Below are positions 51,437-60,472 of a stretch of DNA of 64,000 nt, piece by piece. Source of the DNA: JACVRW01 sp963846505. GTDB lineage: Bacteria > Actinomycetota > Thermoleophilia > Solirubrobacterales > Thermoleophilaceae. Under the pieces are notes generated by a model. That model made no database searches. It had not been told where the DNA came from and was given only the letters and a program-made list of their open reading frames with translations. Made by a program: the position numbers and the translations under genes. The DNA lies in contig CAWJWD010000001.1 in the NCBI GenBank assembly GCA_963846505.1, positions 310,001 to 374,000 on the forward strand. Direction: 5' to 3'. How positions within the stretch are numbered: the first letter of the stretch is position 1; the number at the start of each line of letters is the position of its first letter.

Positions 51437-51472
51437 CCCCGGGCGCCCGCCGAAACGGTTGCGGGCGCCCGG
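51437..51472 (-). terminator. Strong hairpin between the epoxide-hydrolase-like gene and the SGNH gene
   Basis: CCCGGGCGCCCGC (51437-51449) and GCGGGCGCCCGGG (51460-51472) make a perfect 13-bp stem with a 10-base loop. It lies 68-103 bp after the stop of the hydrolase gene on the minus strand and about 93 bp before the SGNH start. It could end the first transcript or be part of the leader of the second. The remaining leader (51345-51436) is less GC-rich, but no riboswitch could be recognised. Confidence 0.5.
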
Positions 51473-51539
51473 GTGACGATGGATGCCTGCTTCCTGGGGC
51501 TCATGGGGACTCCCGCGGGGTCGGGTCCCGCCCGGGCGA

Positions 51540-52436
51540 CTACTCGAGCAGTGCCAGCGCGCGCTCGCGCAGGACCTCCGGGGCCTCCTCGGGCACGAAG
51601 TGCGCGACGCCGTCGAGGGCCTCGCCCTCGTAGTCGGCGTCGGCGTGCGGCCGCGCGACCTCGAGCGACTCCTCGTCGAAGAGCGGGTCGTCGCGGCCGG
51701 TGAGGAAGTGCACCGGCATCGACAGGCGACCGTCGGCGTAGCGCCCACCGATCACGCCCGCCAGGTCGCGCACGAGGAACTGCCGGTAGAGCAGCGTCGT
51801 CGCGCGCGTCTGCGCCGGCTGGCGCAGGGTGGCGAGGTACGGCTCCAGCTCGCCCGGCGCCCACGGACGGCTGCTGCCCTGGACGAAGACCTGCCGCGTG
51901 AAGGCGTGCTTGGCCAGCGCCGGCAGCGGCGAGCCCAGCACCACCTGGTACCAGAGCTTCGCCAGCCGCAGCAGGGCATCCGGCCCGGGTCCGCCAGGCG
52001 GCGGGAACGGCGGCCCCACCGAGACCAGCAGCGCCCGCTCGACCGGGCTGGCCGGGCGCAGGCACGCCAGCCAGCCGATCCACGCGCCCCAGTCGTGCCC
52101 GACGTAGGCGAAGCGCATGTGACCGAGCTCCGCGCAGAGCGCGAACAGGTCGTCGACGAGCGTCTCGCGCCGGAAGTCCTCGTCCGACGGGTACTCCGAC
52201 CAGCCGAAGCCGCGCATGTCCGGCACGATCACGCGGTGGCCGGCCTCCGCCAGCGGCCCGATCAGATGACGCCACGAGTACCAGTGCTGCGGCCAGCCGT
52301 GCTGCAGCACCACCGGCCGCCCGTCCTCCGGACCGGCGAGCGCGACGTGCAGCCGCAACCCGCGCACGAGCACGTCACGATGCTCGACCCCTTCGAGGTG
52401 TGGAAGGGGCAACGCGCGCGAGTCCGTAGTGGTCAT
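51540..52436 (-). CDS. Alpha/beta-hydrolase (epoxide hydrolase-like)
   Basis: Hydrolase of 298 aa with an oxyanion motif VVLQHGWPQHWYSWRHL, VPDMRGFGWSEYP, nucleophile elbow YVGHDWGAWIGWLA with Asp as nucleophile, an acid in LTGRDDPLFDEESL and a catalytic His in DGVAHFVPEEAPEVL. The Asp nucleophile in GHDWG and the HGWPQ motif identify the epoxide hydrolase/haloalkane dehalogenase branch. The ATG at 52436 is the start of homology. It is divergent from the CpdA-like gene with a 58-bp gap. The substrate is not known. Confidence 0.86.
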   Translation of the reverse strand: MTTTDSRALPLPHLEGVEHRDVLVRGLRLHVALAGPEDGRPVVLQHGWPQHWYSWRHLIGPLAEAGHRVIVPDMRGFGWSEYPSDEDFRRETLVDDLFALCAELGHMRFAYVGHDWGAWIGWLACLRPASPVERALLVSVGPPFPPPGGPGPDALLRLAKLWYQVVLGSPLPALAKHAFTRQVFVQGSSRPWAPGELEPYLATLRQPAQTRATTLLYRQFLVRDLAGVIGGRYADGRLSMPVHFLTGRDDPLFDEESLEVARPHADADYEGEALDGVAHFVPEEAPEVLRERALALLE

Positions 52437-52494
52437 GCAACCGACACTTGCAGTCCGCTCGACCGACGTCAAGCGGGTAGGCTCGCGACCGATC

Positions 52495-53259
52495 GTGGCC
52501 GCTGCCCAGTACGTCCTCGCGCAGCTGAGCGACTCGCACCTGAGGGCGGGCGCTGACGGAGATGCCCCTGCGGCGGCGCTTGCCGCGGCGGTCGAGCGGG
52601 TGCTGGCACTCGACCGGCTGCCGGACGCGGTGCTGGTGAGCGGCGACCTCGTCGACAGCGGCGAACCCGAGCAGTACGCACGCGTGCGCGAGCTGCTGAC
52701 GCCGCTGCCGATGCCCGTGCACGTGCTGGTCGGCAACCACGACGACCGCGCACTGCTGCGCGCGACGTTCGACGTGCCCGGCGACGGCGAGCTGGTCCAG
52801 TACGTGCTGCGGCTCGGACCGTTGCGGCTGGTCTGCGGCGACACGGTGCAGCTCGGCACCGACGCCGGCAGCTACGGCCCGGAGCGGCTGCGGTGGCTCG
52901 CCGCCGCCCTGGCCGAGGACCGCGAGACGCCGACGATCGTCGCGCTGCACCATCCGCCGCTGCCGATCGGCATCGGCGGGCTCGACGAGCTCGGCCTGCC
53001 CGAGGCCGACCGCGCCGCCCTCGCCGCCCTGCTGGCCGACCACCCACAGGTCTGCCGGGTCGTCTGCGGCCACGTCCATCGCGCGGTCTTCGGCGAGATC
53101 GGCGGCCGCCCGCTGCTGACCTGCCCGAGCACCTACCTGCAGGCGCGGCTCGACCTGCGTGTGCCCGGCGAGATCGATCTGCGGCCCGAGACCCCCGGCT
53201 TCGCCCTGCACGCCTGGCTCGGCGACCAGCTCGTCTCGCACGTCCAGCCGCTCGGCTGA
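52495..53259 (+). CDS. Metallophosphoesterase (CpdA-like cyclic nucleotide phosphodiesterase)
   Basis: Binuclear metallophosphoesterase of 254 aa. The metal motifs are complete: LAQLSDSHLR (DxH), VLVSGDLVDSG (GDxxD), HVLVGNHDDR (GNHD), ALHHPPLPIG and VVCGHVHRAVFG (GHxH). Length and order fit class III phosphodiesterases such as CpdA and mycobacterial Rv0805, which hydrolyse 3',5'-cAMP as well as other phosphoesters. GTG at 52495 avoids overlap with the divergent gene; an in-frame GTG at 52429 exists upstream. With the perfect CRP site at 26161 it hints at active cAMP signalling. Confidence 0.87.
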   Translation: MAAAQYVLAQLSDSHLRAGADGDAPAAALAAAVERVLALDRLPDAVLVSGDLVDSGEPEQYARVRELLTPLPMPVHVLVGNHDDRALLRATFDVPGDGELVQYVLRLGPLRLVCGDTVQLGTDAGSYGPERLRWLAAALAEDRETPTIVALHHPPLPIGIGGLDELGLPEADRAALAALLADHPQVCRVVCGHVHRAVFGEIGGRPLLTCPSTYLQARLDLRVPGEIDLRPETPGFALHAWLGDQLVSHVQPLG

Positions 53260-53290
53260 AGCAGCGCCGTTCGCGTCGCCGCAGGACGCG

Positions 53291-54103
53291 TCAGTCGCCG
53301 AGGGTGTCCTGGCGCGTCTGCGTCGTCAGCGCAGCCGCGCCGCCCCCGCCCAACACGCGCCGCGTCAGGCGCGGCAGCAGTAGGCGCGCGCCGGCGGCGA
53401 GCGCGTAGCCGCGCGGCACGTAGCGCTCCGCGCGCCCTCCGGGGCCGGCCTCGTAGATCGCCTCGGCGGCGACGTCGGGCGTCGAGACGGCCCAGCGGGT
53501 GACCCGCCGCGCGAGCAGTTCCTTGGCCGGGAAGCCCTCGGTCTCGATGTAGCCGGGCAGCACGATGCCGACGTGCACCCCGTTCGCCCGCTCCTCCAGG
53601 TGCAGCGAGTCCGACCAGCCCGTGAGCGCGAACTTGCTGGCCGAGTAGGCGCCGGTGCCGGCGCGCGCGACGCGCGAGGCGGTGCTCGAGACGTTGACGA
53701 TCGCGCTCGGCGCCGAGGCACGCAGCAGCGGCAGCAGCGCCTCGGTCAGCCGCACGACCGCGTCGAAGTTGATCGCCATCGTGCGGCGCACGATCTCGGC
53801 GCCGCCCTCGGCGAAGGTCTTGCGCCAGGAGGTGCCGGCGTTGTTGACCAGCAGCGTCACGCGCCCGTCGTACTCGGTCTCGACGTGCGCGCGCACGCGG
53901 GCGGGCGCGTCGTCGTCGGTGAGGTCCACGGCGACGTAGGTCGCCGGACACGGCAGGGACTCGGCCAACGCCCGCAGACGCTCCTCGCGCCGGGCGACGA
54001 GGATCAGTCGTGCACCGGGCTCGCGTGCGAGCCGGCGTGCGGTGGCCTCGCCGATGCCGCTGGAGGCACCGGTGACGACGGCGACGAGGGGCTGGGCGGC
54101 CAT
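53291..54103 (-). CDS. Short-chain dehydrogenase/reductase
   Basis: NAD(P)-dependent oxidoreductase of 270 aa. It has the cofactor loop VVTGASSGIGEATARRLA, LLVNNAGTSW, and the catalytic Ser-Tyr-Lys in NVSSTASRVARAGTGAYSAS and SASKFALTGWSD. The C-terminus ends with a hydrophobic/basic stretch (GARLLLPRLTRRVLGGG) like membrane-associated SDRs of lipid metabolism. ArgRARREER after the glycine loop suggests NADPH. It lies between the phosphodiesterase and thiolase genes, so lipid or acyl metabolism is plausible but unproven. Confidence 0.88.
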   Translation of the reverse strand: MAAQPLVAVVTGASSGIGEATARRLAREPGARLILVARREERLRALAESLPCPATYVAVDLTDDDAPARVRAHVETEYDGRVTLLVNNAGTSWRKTFAEGGAEIVRRTMAINFDAVVRLTEALLPLLRASAPSAIVNVSSTASRVARAGTGAYSASKFALTGWSDSLHLEERANGVHVGIVLPGYIETEGFPAKELLARRVTRWAVSTPDVAAEAIYEAGPGGRAERYVPRGYALAAGARLLLPRLTRRVLGGGGAAALTTQTRQDTLGD

Positions 54104-54180
54104 CGCGGCGAGCGTAACGGACGACCGCCGGCGCGGAGCCGCCTCCCGGCGGAGGCGGCCCCCGCAGCGTCTCGAGCTTC

Positions 54181-55359
54181 CTAGTCGCGACCGAGCAGCA
54201 GGGCGATGCCCTGACCGCCGCCGATGCAGAGCGTCACGAGGCCGAGCTTCTGGTCCTCGCGCTCCATCTCGGAGAGGATCTTGGCGGTGATCACCGAGCC
54301 GGTCGCGGCGACCGGGTGGCCGAGCGCGATCGCGCCGCCGTTCGGGTTCACGCGGTCGGACTCGAGCCCGAGATCCTGCATCACCGCCAGCGCCTGCGCG
54401 GCGAAGGCCTCGTTGAGCTCCACCACCTCGACGTCGTCGAGCGACTTGCCGGCGCGGTCGAGCGCCTTCTCGACCGCCGGCACCGGGCCGATGCCCATCG
54501 TCTGGGGATCGACGCCGCAGTAGGCGTAGCTGAGGATGCGCGCGCGCACGGTGGCGCCGAGCTGCTCGGCCTTGTCGGCGCTCATCAGCACGACGGCGGC
54601 GCCGGCGTCGTTCATGCCCGAGGCGTTGCCCGCCGTGACCGTGCCGTCCTTCTTGAAGACCGGCTTGAGCTTGCCCATGCCCTCCATGGAGGCGTCCGGG
54701 CGCACGTGCTCGTCCCTGGTGAACTCGACCTCGTCGCGCTTGACCTTGACGGTCACCGGCACGATCTCCTCGTCGAACTTGCCGCCCTCGATCGCCGCGA
54801 CCGCGCGACGGTGGGACTCGACCGCGAACTCGTCCTGCGCCTCGCGCGAGATCGAGTGCGACTCGGCGAGGTTCTCCGCGGTGACGCCCATGTGGACCTC
54901 GCTGAACGGGTCGGTGAGGCCGCCGACGACCGGGTCGACGACCTTCGCCTCGCCCATGCGCGCGCCCCAGCGCCCGTTCGGGAACCAGTACGGCCCACGG
55001 CTCATCGACTCCGCGCCGCCTGCGACGACCACGTCGGCGTCGCCGGTCTGGATCGACTGGGCGCCGGAGACGATCGCCTGCACGCCGGTCCCGCAGAGGC
55101 GGTTGACCGTGAACGCCGGCACCTCCTTGGGGATGCCGGACTTGATCCCGACCACACGCGCCATGTACATGTCCTCGGCGGCGGAGTGGATGACGTTGCC
55201 GAAGACGACCTGGTCGACGTGCTCGGGCTCGATGCCCGCCCGCTCGAGCGCGCTCTTGACGGCGGTCGCGCCGAGATCGGTCGGCGCGACGTCGCGCAGG
55301 CTCTTGCCGTACGAGCCGATGGCGGTACGGGCGGCGGATGCGATCACTACTTCAGTCAC
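54181..55359 (-). CDS. Acetyl-CoA acetyltransferase (biosynthetic-type thiolase)
   Basis: Thiolase of 392 aa with the acyl-accepting Cys89 in VNRLCGTGVQAI, the QIQTGDADVVVAGGAESMSR loop, the His in GAIALGHPVAATGS (about 349) and the second catalytic Cys in CIGGGQGIALLL (about 379). It condenses two acetyl-CoA units or cleaves 3-ketoacyl-CoA; the motif spacing fits the PhaA/AtoB biosynthetic group. The start is GTG at 55359, with GAGAGGA eight bases upstream. It lies downstream of the NhaA-DsbA gene on the same strand. Confidence 0.92.
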   Translation of the reverse strand: MTEVVIASAARTAIGSYGKSLRDVAPTDLGATAVKSALERAGIEPEHVDQVVFGNVIHSAAEDMYMARVVGIKSGIPKEVPAFTVNRLCGTGVQAIVSGAQSIQTGDADVVVAGGAESMSRGPYWFPNGRWGARMGEAKVVDPVVGGLTDPFSEVHMGVTAENLAESHSISREAQDEFAVESHRRAVAAIEGGKFDEEIVPVTVKVKRDEVEFTRDEHVRPDASMEGMGKLKPVFKKDGTVTAGNASGMNDAGAAVVLMSADKAEQLGATVRARILSYAYCGVDPQTMGIGPVPAVEKALDRAGKSLDDVEVVELNEAFAAQALAVMQDLGLESDRVNPNGGAIALGHPVAATGSVITAKILSEMEREDQKLGLVTLCIGGGQGIALLLGRD

Positions 55360-55400
55360 TGTGCAAGTCCTCTCAGGCTTCTGGCGGCGGGCCGGAAACC

Positions 55401-57299
55401 CTAACGACCGCCGCCGTTGCCGACGAGCGCCAACCGACGCGCCTCGCGCACCACCGTCGCCAGCGACCCCTCGTCGTAGGCGCCGTGATGGCGGCGGCCG
55501 TTGACGAAGAACGTCGGAGTGCCGGCGACTCCGCTGCGGTCCGCGCTCTCGACGTCGCGCTCGACCCGCGGCGCGTAGTGGCGCCGGTGCACCTTATGGG
55601 CGAAGCGCTCCTCGTCGAGGCCCAGCTCGCGCGCGTAGCCGCGCAGGTCGGGGGGCTCGAGACGCTCCCGATTGGCGAACAGCAGGTCGTGCATCTCCCA
55701 GTACTTGCCCTGGCCGCCAGCCGCCTCGGCGGCCTCGGCTGCCAGCTGCGCGTGTGGATGCACGTCGGTCAGCGGCAGGTTGCGGTAGACGTAGCGCAGG
55801 TCGTCCTCGAACTCGGCCAGCAGCGCGCGCACGATCGGCTCGGCCTGGCCGCAGTAGGGGCATTCGTAGTCGCCGTACTCGACCAGCGTCACCGCCGCGT
55901 CCGCCGGCCCGCGCACATGGTCGAGCTCGGGATCGACGGGGTCGTCGAGGTCGACCAGCGGGTCGTCGGCCCTCGACTCCGAGCGCCGCAGCACCGAGTC
56001 CGGCAGCAGCTCGATCGCCCGGAAGATCACGAAGCCCAGCAGCGACGCTCCGATCGCCGCGGCGATGATGCCGACCTTGGCCAGCGCCAGCTGCTCGCCG
56101 GCGAACGCGAGGTCGGCGATGAACAGCGAGACGGCGAAGCCGACCCCGCCCACCGCCGCGGTGCCGATCAGCGGCGGCCAGGGCACCGGCAGCCGCACCC
56201 CGCGCATGCGCGTCGCCACCAGCGCGCCGAAGCTGATGCCGACGAGCTTGCCGCCGATGTAGCCGAGGGCGATCCCGAGCGTGATCGGCGAGCTGAGCGC
56301 GTCGCCGAGCAGCCCGCCGCCGAGGTCGACGCCGGCGTTGGCAAGCGCGAACAGCGGCACGATCAGGTAGCTCGTCCACGGGTGCCACAGCGTCTGCAGG
56401 CGCTCGTTGGGCGAGACCGCGCTGCGCAGGCTGGCGCGCACGCTGCGCTCGGCGTCCGCGGTCGGCTGCTCGCGGAACTCGCGCGCGAGCTCGGTGGCCC
56501 GCTGCAGCGGGTCGCGCGTCGGCAGCCAGGCGCTCGTGGCGAGACCGAGCGTGACCCCCGCAACCGCCGGGTTGACCCCGGACTCGTACAGCGCCATCCA
56601 GATTCCGAGCGCGAGCGCGAAGTAGCCCGGCCCCCAGCGGAACTCGAGCCGCCGCAGCACGAGCACGGCGGCGAACACCGCGAGCGCGACCAGCAGCGGC
56701 ATCAGCGACAGCTCGCCGGAGTAGACCACCACGATCACGATCAGCGCGAGGATGTCGTCGACGGTGACGACGGTGAGCATGAAGATGCGCATGCGCGCCG
56801 GCCACTGGCGCCCGACGAGCGCGAGCGCCCCTAGCGCGAAGGCGGTGTCGGTCGACATCGCCACGCCCCAGCCGTCCGCGCTCGGCTCGCCGGCGTTGAA
56901 GGCGAGGTAGATGGCCACGGTCGCCGCCATGCCGCCGATCGCGGCGAAGAACGGCACCGCCAGCCGCCGCCGCTCGCGCAGCGCGCCGAGGTCCAGCTCT
57001 CGCCGGATCTCGAGCCCCACGACGAAGAAGAAGAACGCCATCAGGCCCTCGTTGATCCAGTCCCGCAGCGTGAGGTCGATGCCCTCGTCGCCGATCGCGA
57101 TCGCGAGGTGGGTCTCCCAGACCGACTCGTAGCTGTGGCCGACGTTCGCCCAAGCCAGCGCCAGCAGCGTCGCGCCCAGCAGCACGAGCGCGCTGCCCGT
57201 CTCCGTGTCCAGGTAGTTGCGCACCGGCCCGGCGAGGTTGCGCACCCACGCCGTGCGACCGGTGAACGGCTGGCCCCTGAGGGACGCCCCGAGCGCCAT
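55401..57299 (-). CDS. nhaA: Na+/H+ antiporter NhaA fused to a DsbA-like thioredoxin domain
   Basis: Protein of 632 aa. The N-terminal 430 residues are NhaA with about eleven helices: LVLLGATLLALAWANVG, DWINEGLMAFFFFVVGLEIR, MSTDTAFALGALALVG, VTVVDDILALIVIVVVYSGE (the paired Asp of the ion site) and FALANAGVDLGG. After an acidic linker a DsbA/thioredoxin-like domain begins (VTLVEYGDYECPYCGQAEPI) with a CPYC redox site and the cis-Pro in GVAGTPTFFVNGRR. This fusion is known in Actinobacteria; its biological reason is unclear. It would face the cell exterior if topology is conserved. Confidence 0.9.
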   Translation of the reverse strand: MALGASLRGQPFTGRTAWVRNLAGPVRNYLDTETGSALVLLGATLLALAWANVGHSYESVWETHLAIAIGDEGIDLTLRDWINEGLMAFFFFVVGLEIRRELDLGALRERRRLAVPFFAAIGGMAATVAIYLAFNAGEPSADGWGVAMSTDTAFALGALALVGRQWPARMRIFMLTVVTVDDILALIVIVVVYSGELSLMPLLVALAVFAAVLVLRRLEFRWGPGYFALALGIWMALYESGVNPAVAGVTLGLATSAWLPTRDPLQRATELAREFREQPTADAERSVRASLRSAVSPNERLQTLWHPWTSYLIVPLFALANAGVDLGGGLLGDALSSPITLGIALGYIGGKLVGISFGALVATRMRGVRLPVPWPPLIGTAAVGGVGFAVSLFIADLAFAGEQLALAKVGIIAAAIGASLLGFVIFRAIELLPDSVLRRSESRADDPLVDLDDPVDPELDHVRGPADAAVTLVEYGDYECPYCGQAEPIVRALLAEFEDDLRYVYRNLPLTDVHPHAQLAAEAAEAAGGQGKYWEMHDLLFANRERLEPPDLRGYARELGLDEERFAHKVHRRHYAPRVERDVESADRSGVAGTPTFFVNGRRHHGAYDEGSLATVVREARRLALVGNGGGR

Positions 57300-57333
57300 G
57301 CGCGCTGACTCTACGCAGCGCCGGGGCGCGCGC

Positions 57334-58155
57334 TCAGCCGCGCAGCTTGCGCTTGAAGCCGCGCTGGCGACGGCGGGCGTCGGCCATCACGAGCGGGAGC
57401 AGCAGCTGGCCGATGCGCGGGGTGGCGGCGAAGGCACGGACCATCGCGCCGCGCCAGCGGGGGATGGCGGCGACGGGACGAGGGTGGTCGAGCAGCTCGA
57501 CGGCCCGGCCGGCGACGGTCTCGGCGTCGAGCAGGGTGCCGGAGAACGAGAGCGCGGCATCGGGGTCGTCGAGCTTGTCGTGCAGCATCGGCGTCCAGAT
57601 GCCGTCGGGGCAGAGCGCGCTGACGTGGACGCCCTTCGTCCCGCTGCGGCGCAGGTCGTAGAGGGTGCCGACGCTGAAGGCCAGGCAGGCGTGCTTGGTC
57701 GCCGAGTAGAGCGTCTCCCCCGGCGCGGCCGCCAGGCCCGCGAGCGAGACCACGTTGAGCACGTGACCGTGGTCGGCCGGGCGCATCAGCTCGAGCGCCG
57801 CGAGCGTGCCGTTGACGGTGCCGGCGACGTTGACGTCGAGCAGCGCGGCGCGCTCGGCGTCGTCGTGCTCCCAGGCCATGCGGGTGTGGAGGATGCCGGC
57901 GTTGTTGACCCAGACGGCCAGCCGGCCGGTGCGCTCGGCCGTCGCACGGGCGGCGGCACGGCAGGCCTCGGCGTCGCGCACGTCGAGCGCCGAGGCCCAG
58001 GCTTCCCCGCCGAGCCGAGCGGCCGCAGCGGCCGCCGCTTCGCCGTCGACGTCCGTGACGTGCACGGCATGGCCACGGGTCACCAGAGCCCGGGCGATCT
58101 CGAAGCCGAGACCGCGACCGGCGCCGGTCACGAGCGCGCCGCCGGACGCGATCAC
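57334..58155 (-). CDS. Short-chain dehydrogenase/reductase (divergent from monooxygenase)
   Basis: SDR of 273 aa with ALVTGAGRGLGFEIARAL, VTDVDG, VNNAGILHT and the catalytic LNVVSLAGLAAAPGETLYSATKH (Ser-Tyr-Lys). Asp in HVTDVDG after the second strand suggests NAD(H) rather than NADP(H). The C-terminus is basic. GTG at 58155 gives the natural SDR start; longer starts run into the monooxygenase gene. It is divergent from the flavin monooxygenase gene with 68 bp between, and SDR-FMO pairs often act together on ketone or alcohol substrates. Confidence 0.87.
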   Translation of the reverse strand: MIASGGALVTGAGRGLGFEIARALVTRGHAVHVTDVDGEAAAAAAARLGGEAWASALDVRDAEACRAAARATAERTGRLAVWVNNAGILHTRMAWEHDDAERAALLDVNVAGTVNGTLAALELMRPADHGHVLNVVSLAGLAAAPGETLYSATKHACLAFSVGTLYDLRRSGTKGVHVSALCPDGIWTPMLHDKLDDPDAALSFSGTLLDAETVAGRAVELLDHPRPVAAIPRWRGAMVRAFAATPRIGQLLLPLVMADARRRQRGFKRKLRG

Positions 58156-58215
58156 CGCGGCGCCCGAGCGATCGTCGGTCCGACCTGGAGGGAGCGAGAC
58201 ATGCCCGCCTATGAT

Positions 58216-58235
58216 TCCTGGCTGTGCAGCCAGGA
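58216..58235. promoter_or_regulatory. Perfect hairpin/palindrome covering the monooxygenase start codon
   Basis: TCCTGGCTG-TG-CAGCCAGGA is a perfect 9-bp inverted repeat with a two-base centre. The GTG start (58224-58226) is in its centre, so as RNA it would bury the start, while as DNA it could be an operator for the divergent SDR and monooxygenase genes. There is no in-frame alternative start because a TGA lies four codons upstream. Confidence 0.5.
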
Positions 58236-59555
58236 GCAAGTACGTGCATCATCGGCGGGGGCTGCAGCGGCCTGACCACGGCCAAGGCGCTGACCGAGCG
58301 GGGCCTCGAGTTCGACTGGTTCGAGGCCAGCGATCATCTCGGCGGGCTATGGGCCGCGGAGGGCAACGGCTCGGCCGCCTATCGCAACCTGCACATCAAC
58401 ACCTCGCGCGAGCGGATGGAGTTCTCGGACTTCCCGATGCCGTCCTCGTATCCGGACTTCCCGGCCCGCTCGCACATCGGGGAGTACTTCGACGCCTACG
58501 CCGACCGCTTCGGCCTGCGCGGGCGAGTGACCCTCGAGACGCGCGTGGAGCGAGTCGAGCCCGGCGACGAGCGGCGCTGGACGGTCAGGCTCGGTGACGG
58601 CGAGACGCGCGCCTACGACGCAGTCGTGGTCGCCAACGGCCACCACTGGGATCCGCGCTGGCCCGAGCCCGCCTACCCCGGCGAGTTCGCCGGCGAGCAG
58701 ATGCACGCCCACGCCTATCTCGACAACGCGCAGCTGCGCGACCGGCAGGTGCTCGTGGTCGGCATGGGCAACTCGGCGATGGACATCGCCACCGACGCCA
58801 GCTTCGTCGCCGCGCGCACGCTCGTGTCGGCGCGCCGCGGCGCCTGGGTGCTGCCGAAGTACCTCTTCGGCAAGCCCTTCGACCAGGTCGGCGTGTCGCC
58901 GCTGACCGGCTACCTGCCCTGGCGCGTGCGTCAGCGCACGATCGAGGCGATCTACCGCGTCGCTGTCGGCAAGCCGCAGGACTACGGGCTGCCGAAGCCA
59001 GACCACCGCATCGGCGACGCCCACCCCACCGTCTCGGCGGACTTCCTCAACCGCGTCGGTCACGGCGAGATCGAGATGCGCGGGCCGATCGAGTCGCTCG
59101 ACGACGAGCGGGTGCGCTTCGCCGACGGGCGCTCCGAGGCGGTCGACCTGATCGTCTACTGCACCGGCTACAAGGTCACGTTCCCGTTCTTCGACCCTGG
59201 GCTGGTGTCCGCGCCCGACAACGACCTGCCGCTCTACCGGCGCCTCTTCCACCCCGAGTTCGACGGCCTCTACTTCATCGGCCTGCTGCAGCCGCTCGGC
59301 GCCATCATGCCGATCGCCGAGGCGCAGGGACAATGGGTCGCCGAGCACCTGCTGGGCGACTACGTCCTGCCGCCGCGCGCCGAGATGCGCCGAGAGATCG
59401 CGCAGGAGCGAGCGCGCATGTTCAAGCGCTACGTGCGCTCGAAGCGCCACACGATGCAGGTGGACTTCGAGGAGTACATGGTCCAGCAGCGCAAGGAGCG
59501 CGAGCGTGGTCGCAGCCGCTCGCCCAGCGCTCCGCTCGCGGCCGCCGGCGTGTGA
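58224..59555 (+). CDS. Flavin-containing monooxygenase (FMO/BVMO-like)
   Basis: FAD- and NADPH-dependent monooxygenase of 443 aa. The FAD loop is CIIGGGCSGLTTAKAL (GxGxxG), the NADPH loop VLVVGMGNSAMDIATDA, and the FMO signature FAGEQMHAHAYLD; the later DLIVYCTGYK is the ATG-like motif. Bacterial relatives oxidise nitrogen or sulfur or insert oxygen beside ketones. The C-terminal tail (VQQRKERERGRSRSP) is basic. A hairpin covers the GTG start. It is divergent from an SDR gene, suggesting joint oxidation of a ketone/alcohol pair; the substrate is unknown. Confidence 0.88.
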   Translation: MQPGASTCIIGGGCSGLTTAKALTERGLEFDWFEASDHLGGLWAAEGNGSAAYRNLHINTSRERMEFSDFPMPSSYPDFPARSHIGEYFDAYADRFGLRGRVTLETRVERVEPGDERRWTVRLGDGETRAYDAVVVANGHHWDPRWPEPAYPGEFAGEQMHAHAYLDNAQLRDRQVLVVGMGNSAMDIATDASFVAARTLVSARRGAWVLPKYLFGKPFDQVGVSPLTGYLPWRVRQRTIEAIYRVAVGKPQDYGLPKPDHRIGDAHPTVSADFLNRVGHGEIEMRGPIESLDDERVRFADGRSEAVDLIVYCTGYKVTFPFFDPGLVSAPDNDLPLYRRLFHPEFDGLYFIGLLQPLGAIMPIAEAQGQWVAEHLLGDYVLPPRAEMRREIAQERARMFKRYVRSKRHTMQVDFEEYMVQQRKERERGRSRSPSAPLAAAGV

Positions 59556-59598
59556 CGGGCGCCGGCGCGAGTCGGAGTCCGCACCGCCGCAAGCAGGC

Positions 59599-60453
59599 TC
59601 AGCGGCCGCCCAGGTCGCGCGCCAGCCGCGCCGCGCCGATCGCCGCGTAGGTCCCCGTCAGCGCGGTGAGCGCGAGCGCCTTGGGACGAGCGATGTCGCG
59701 CCGGCGCAGGTGGCCGACGCCCGCGATCGTGTCCGCCACGTCGACGCCGAGCGCAAGCCGCTGCCACGTCCGCCGTGCCTCGCCGCGGCTGAGCAGGTAG
59801 CCGCTGCCGAGCGCGATCGCGCGCGCGCCGAAGACGCGGGTCATGTAGGCGAGCTCAGCCGAGCCGGGATCCTCGGCGCGGAAGGCGCGCGCGGTCGCGT
59901 GCGGAGCCAGTCGCCCGGCGGCGCCAAGGACGAGCCGGCCGACGGCGAGCCCGGCCAGCGGTCCGGTGAAGGCGCCTCGCTCGGAGTCCCCTGCCTGCAC
60001 GGGGCGCTTCGCGCTCCCGGCGAGCGACCGCAGCAACGGCCAGGCGGCCGCCGGGCTGGCCATGCTCGCGCGCACGAGCGGCAGCACGTCCATGCGCGCG
60101 TGGCGCTCGGCCATCAACCCGCCGCGCAGCACGATGCGGTCGCAGGTGACCAGCTCGACGGAGCGGCCGCCGAGCGTGCCGCGCAGGGCGAGGTCGATCA
60201 GCACGCCGCCGTCGATCTCGCCCCAGGCCAGCACCTCGCCGCGCAGGTCGGGCATGGCCGCGAAGACGCCGTCGAACTGCGCCCGGAAGGCCGGGATGCC
60301 TCGCGCGGTCGGCAACAGCGGCTGGACGAGCAGCACGTCGGGCGTCACCAGCTGCTCGAAGCCGCGCAGCCCTTCTGCCCCGGCCCCCCACGCCGCGCCG
60401 AACCGTTCGACGAAGCCGGCCACGCTGTCGTCCCGGGTCGCCGTCTCAGCCAT
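59599..60453 (-). CDS. SnoaL-like domain fused to a DUF4267-like membrane domain
   Basis: Protein of 284 aa in two parts. Residues 1-135 are an NTF2/SnoaL fold (VAGFVERFGAAWGAGAEGLR, GIPAFRAQFDGVFAAMPDLR, VTCDRIVLRGGLMAERHARM). Residues 150-284 are hydrophobic helices with DPGSAELAYMTRVFGARAIA and GVDVADTIAGVGHLRRRDI, like small membrane proteins of the DUF4267 type. The combination in one chain is uncommon and suggests a membrane-bound cyclase-like or ligand-binding protein. The ATG at 60453 has GAGGAGG upstream. A perfect dyad 20 bp further upstream controls it. Confidence 0.78.
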   Translation of the reverse strand: MAETATRDDSVAGFVERFGAAWGAGAEGLRGFEQLVTPDVLLVQPLLPTARGIPAFRAQFDGVFAAMPDLRGEVLAWGEIDGGVLIDLALRGTLGGRSVELVTCDRIVLRGGLMAERHARMDVLPLVRASMASPAAAWPLLRSLAGSAKRPVQAGDSERGAFTGPLAGLAVGRLVLGAAGRLAPHATARAFRAEDPGSAELAYMTRVFGARAIALGSGYLLSRGEARRTWQRLALGVDVADTIAGVGHLRRRDIARPKALALTALTGTYAAIGAARLARDLGGR

Positions 60454-60472
60454 CGATGCCTCCTCGCGTGGT

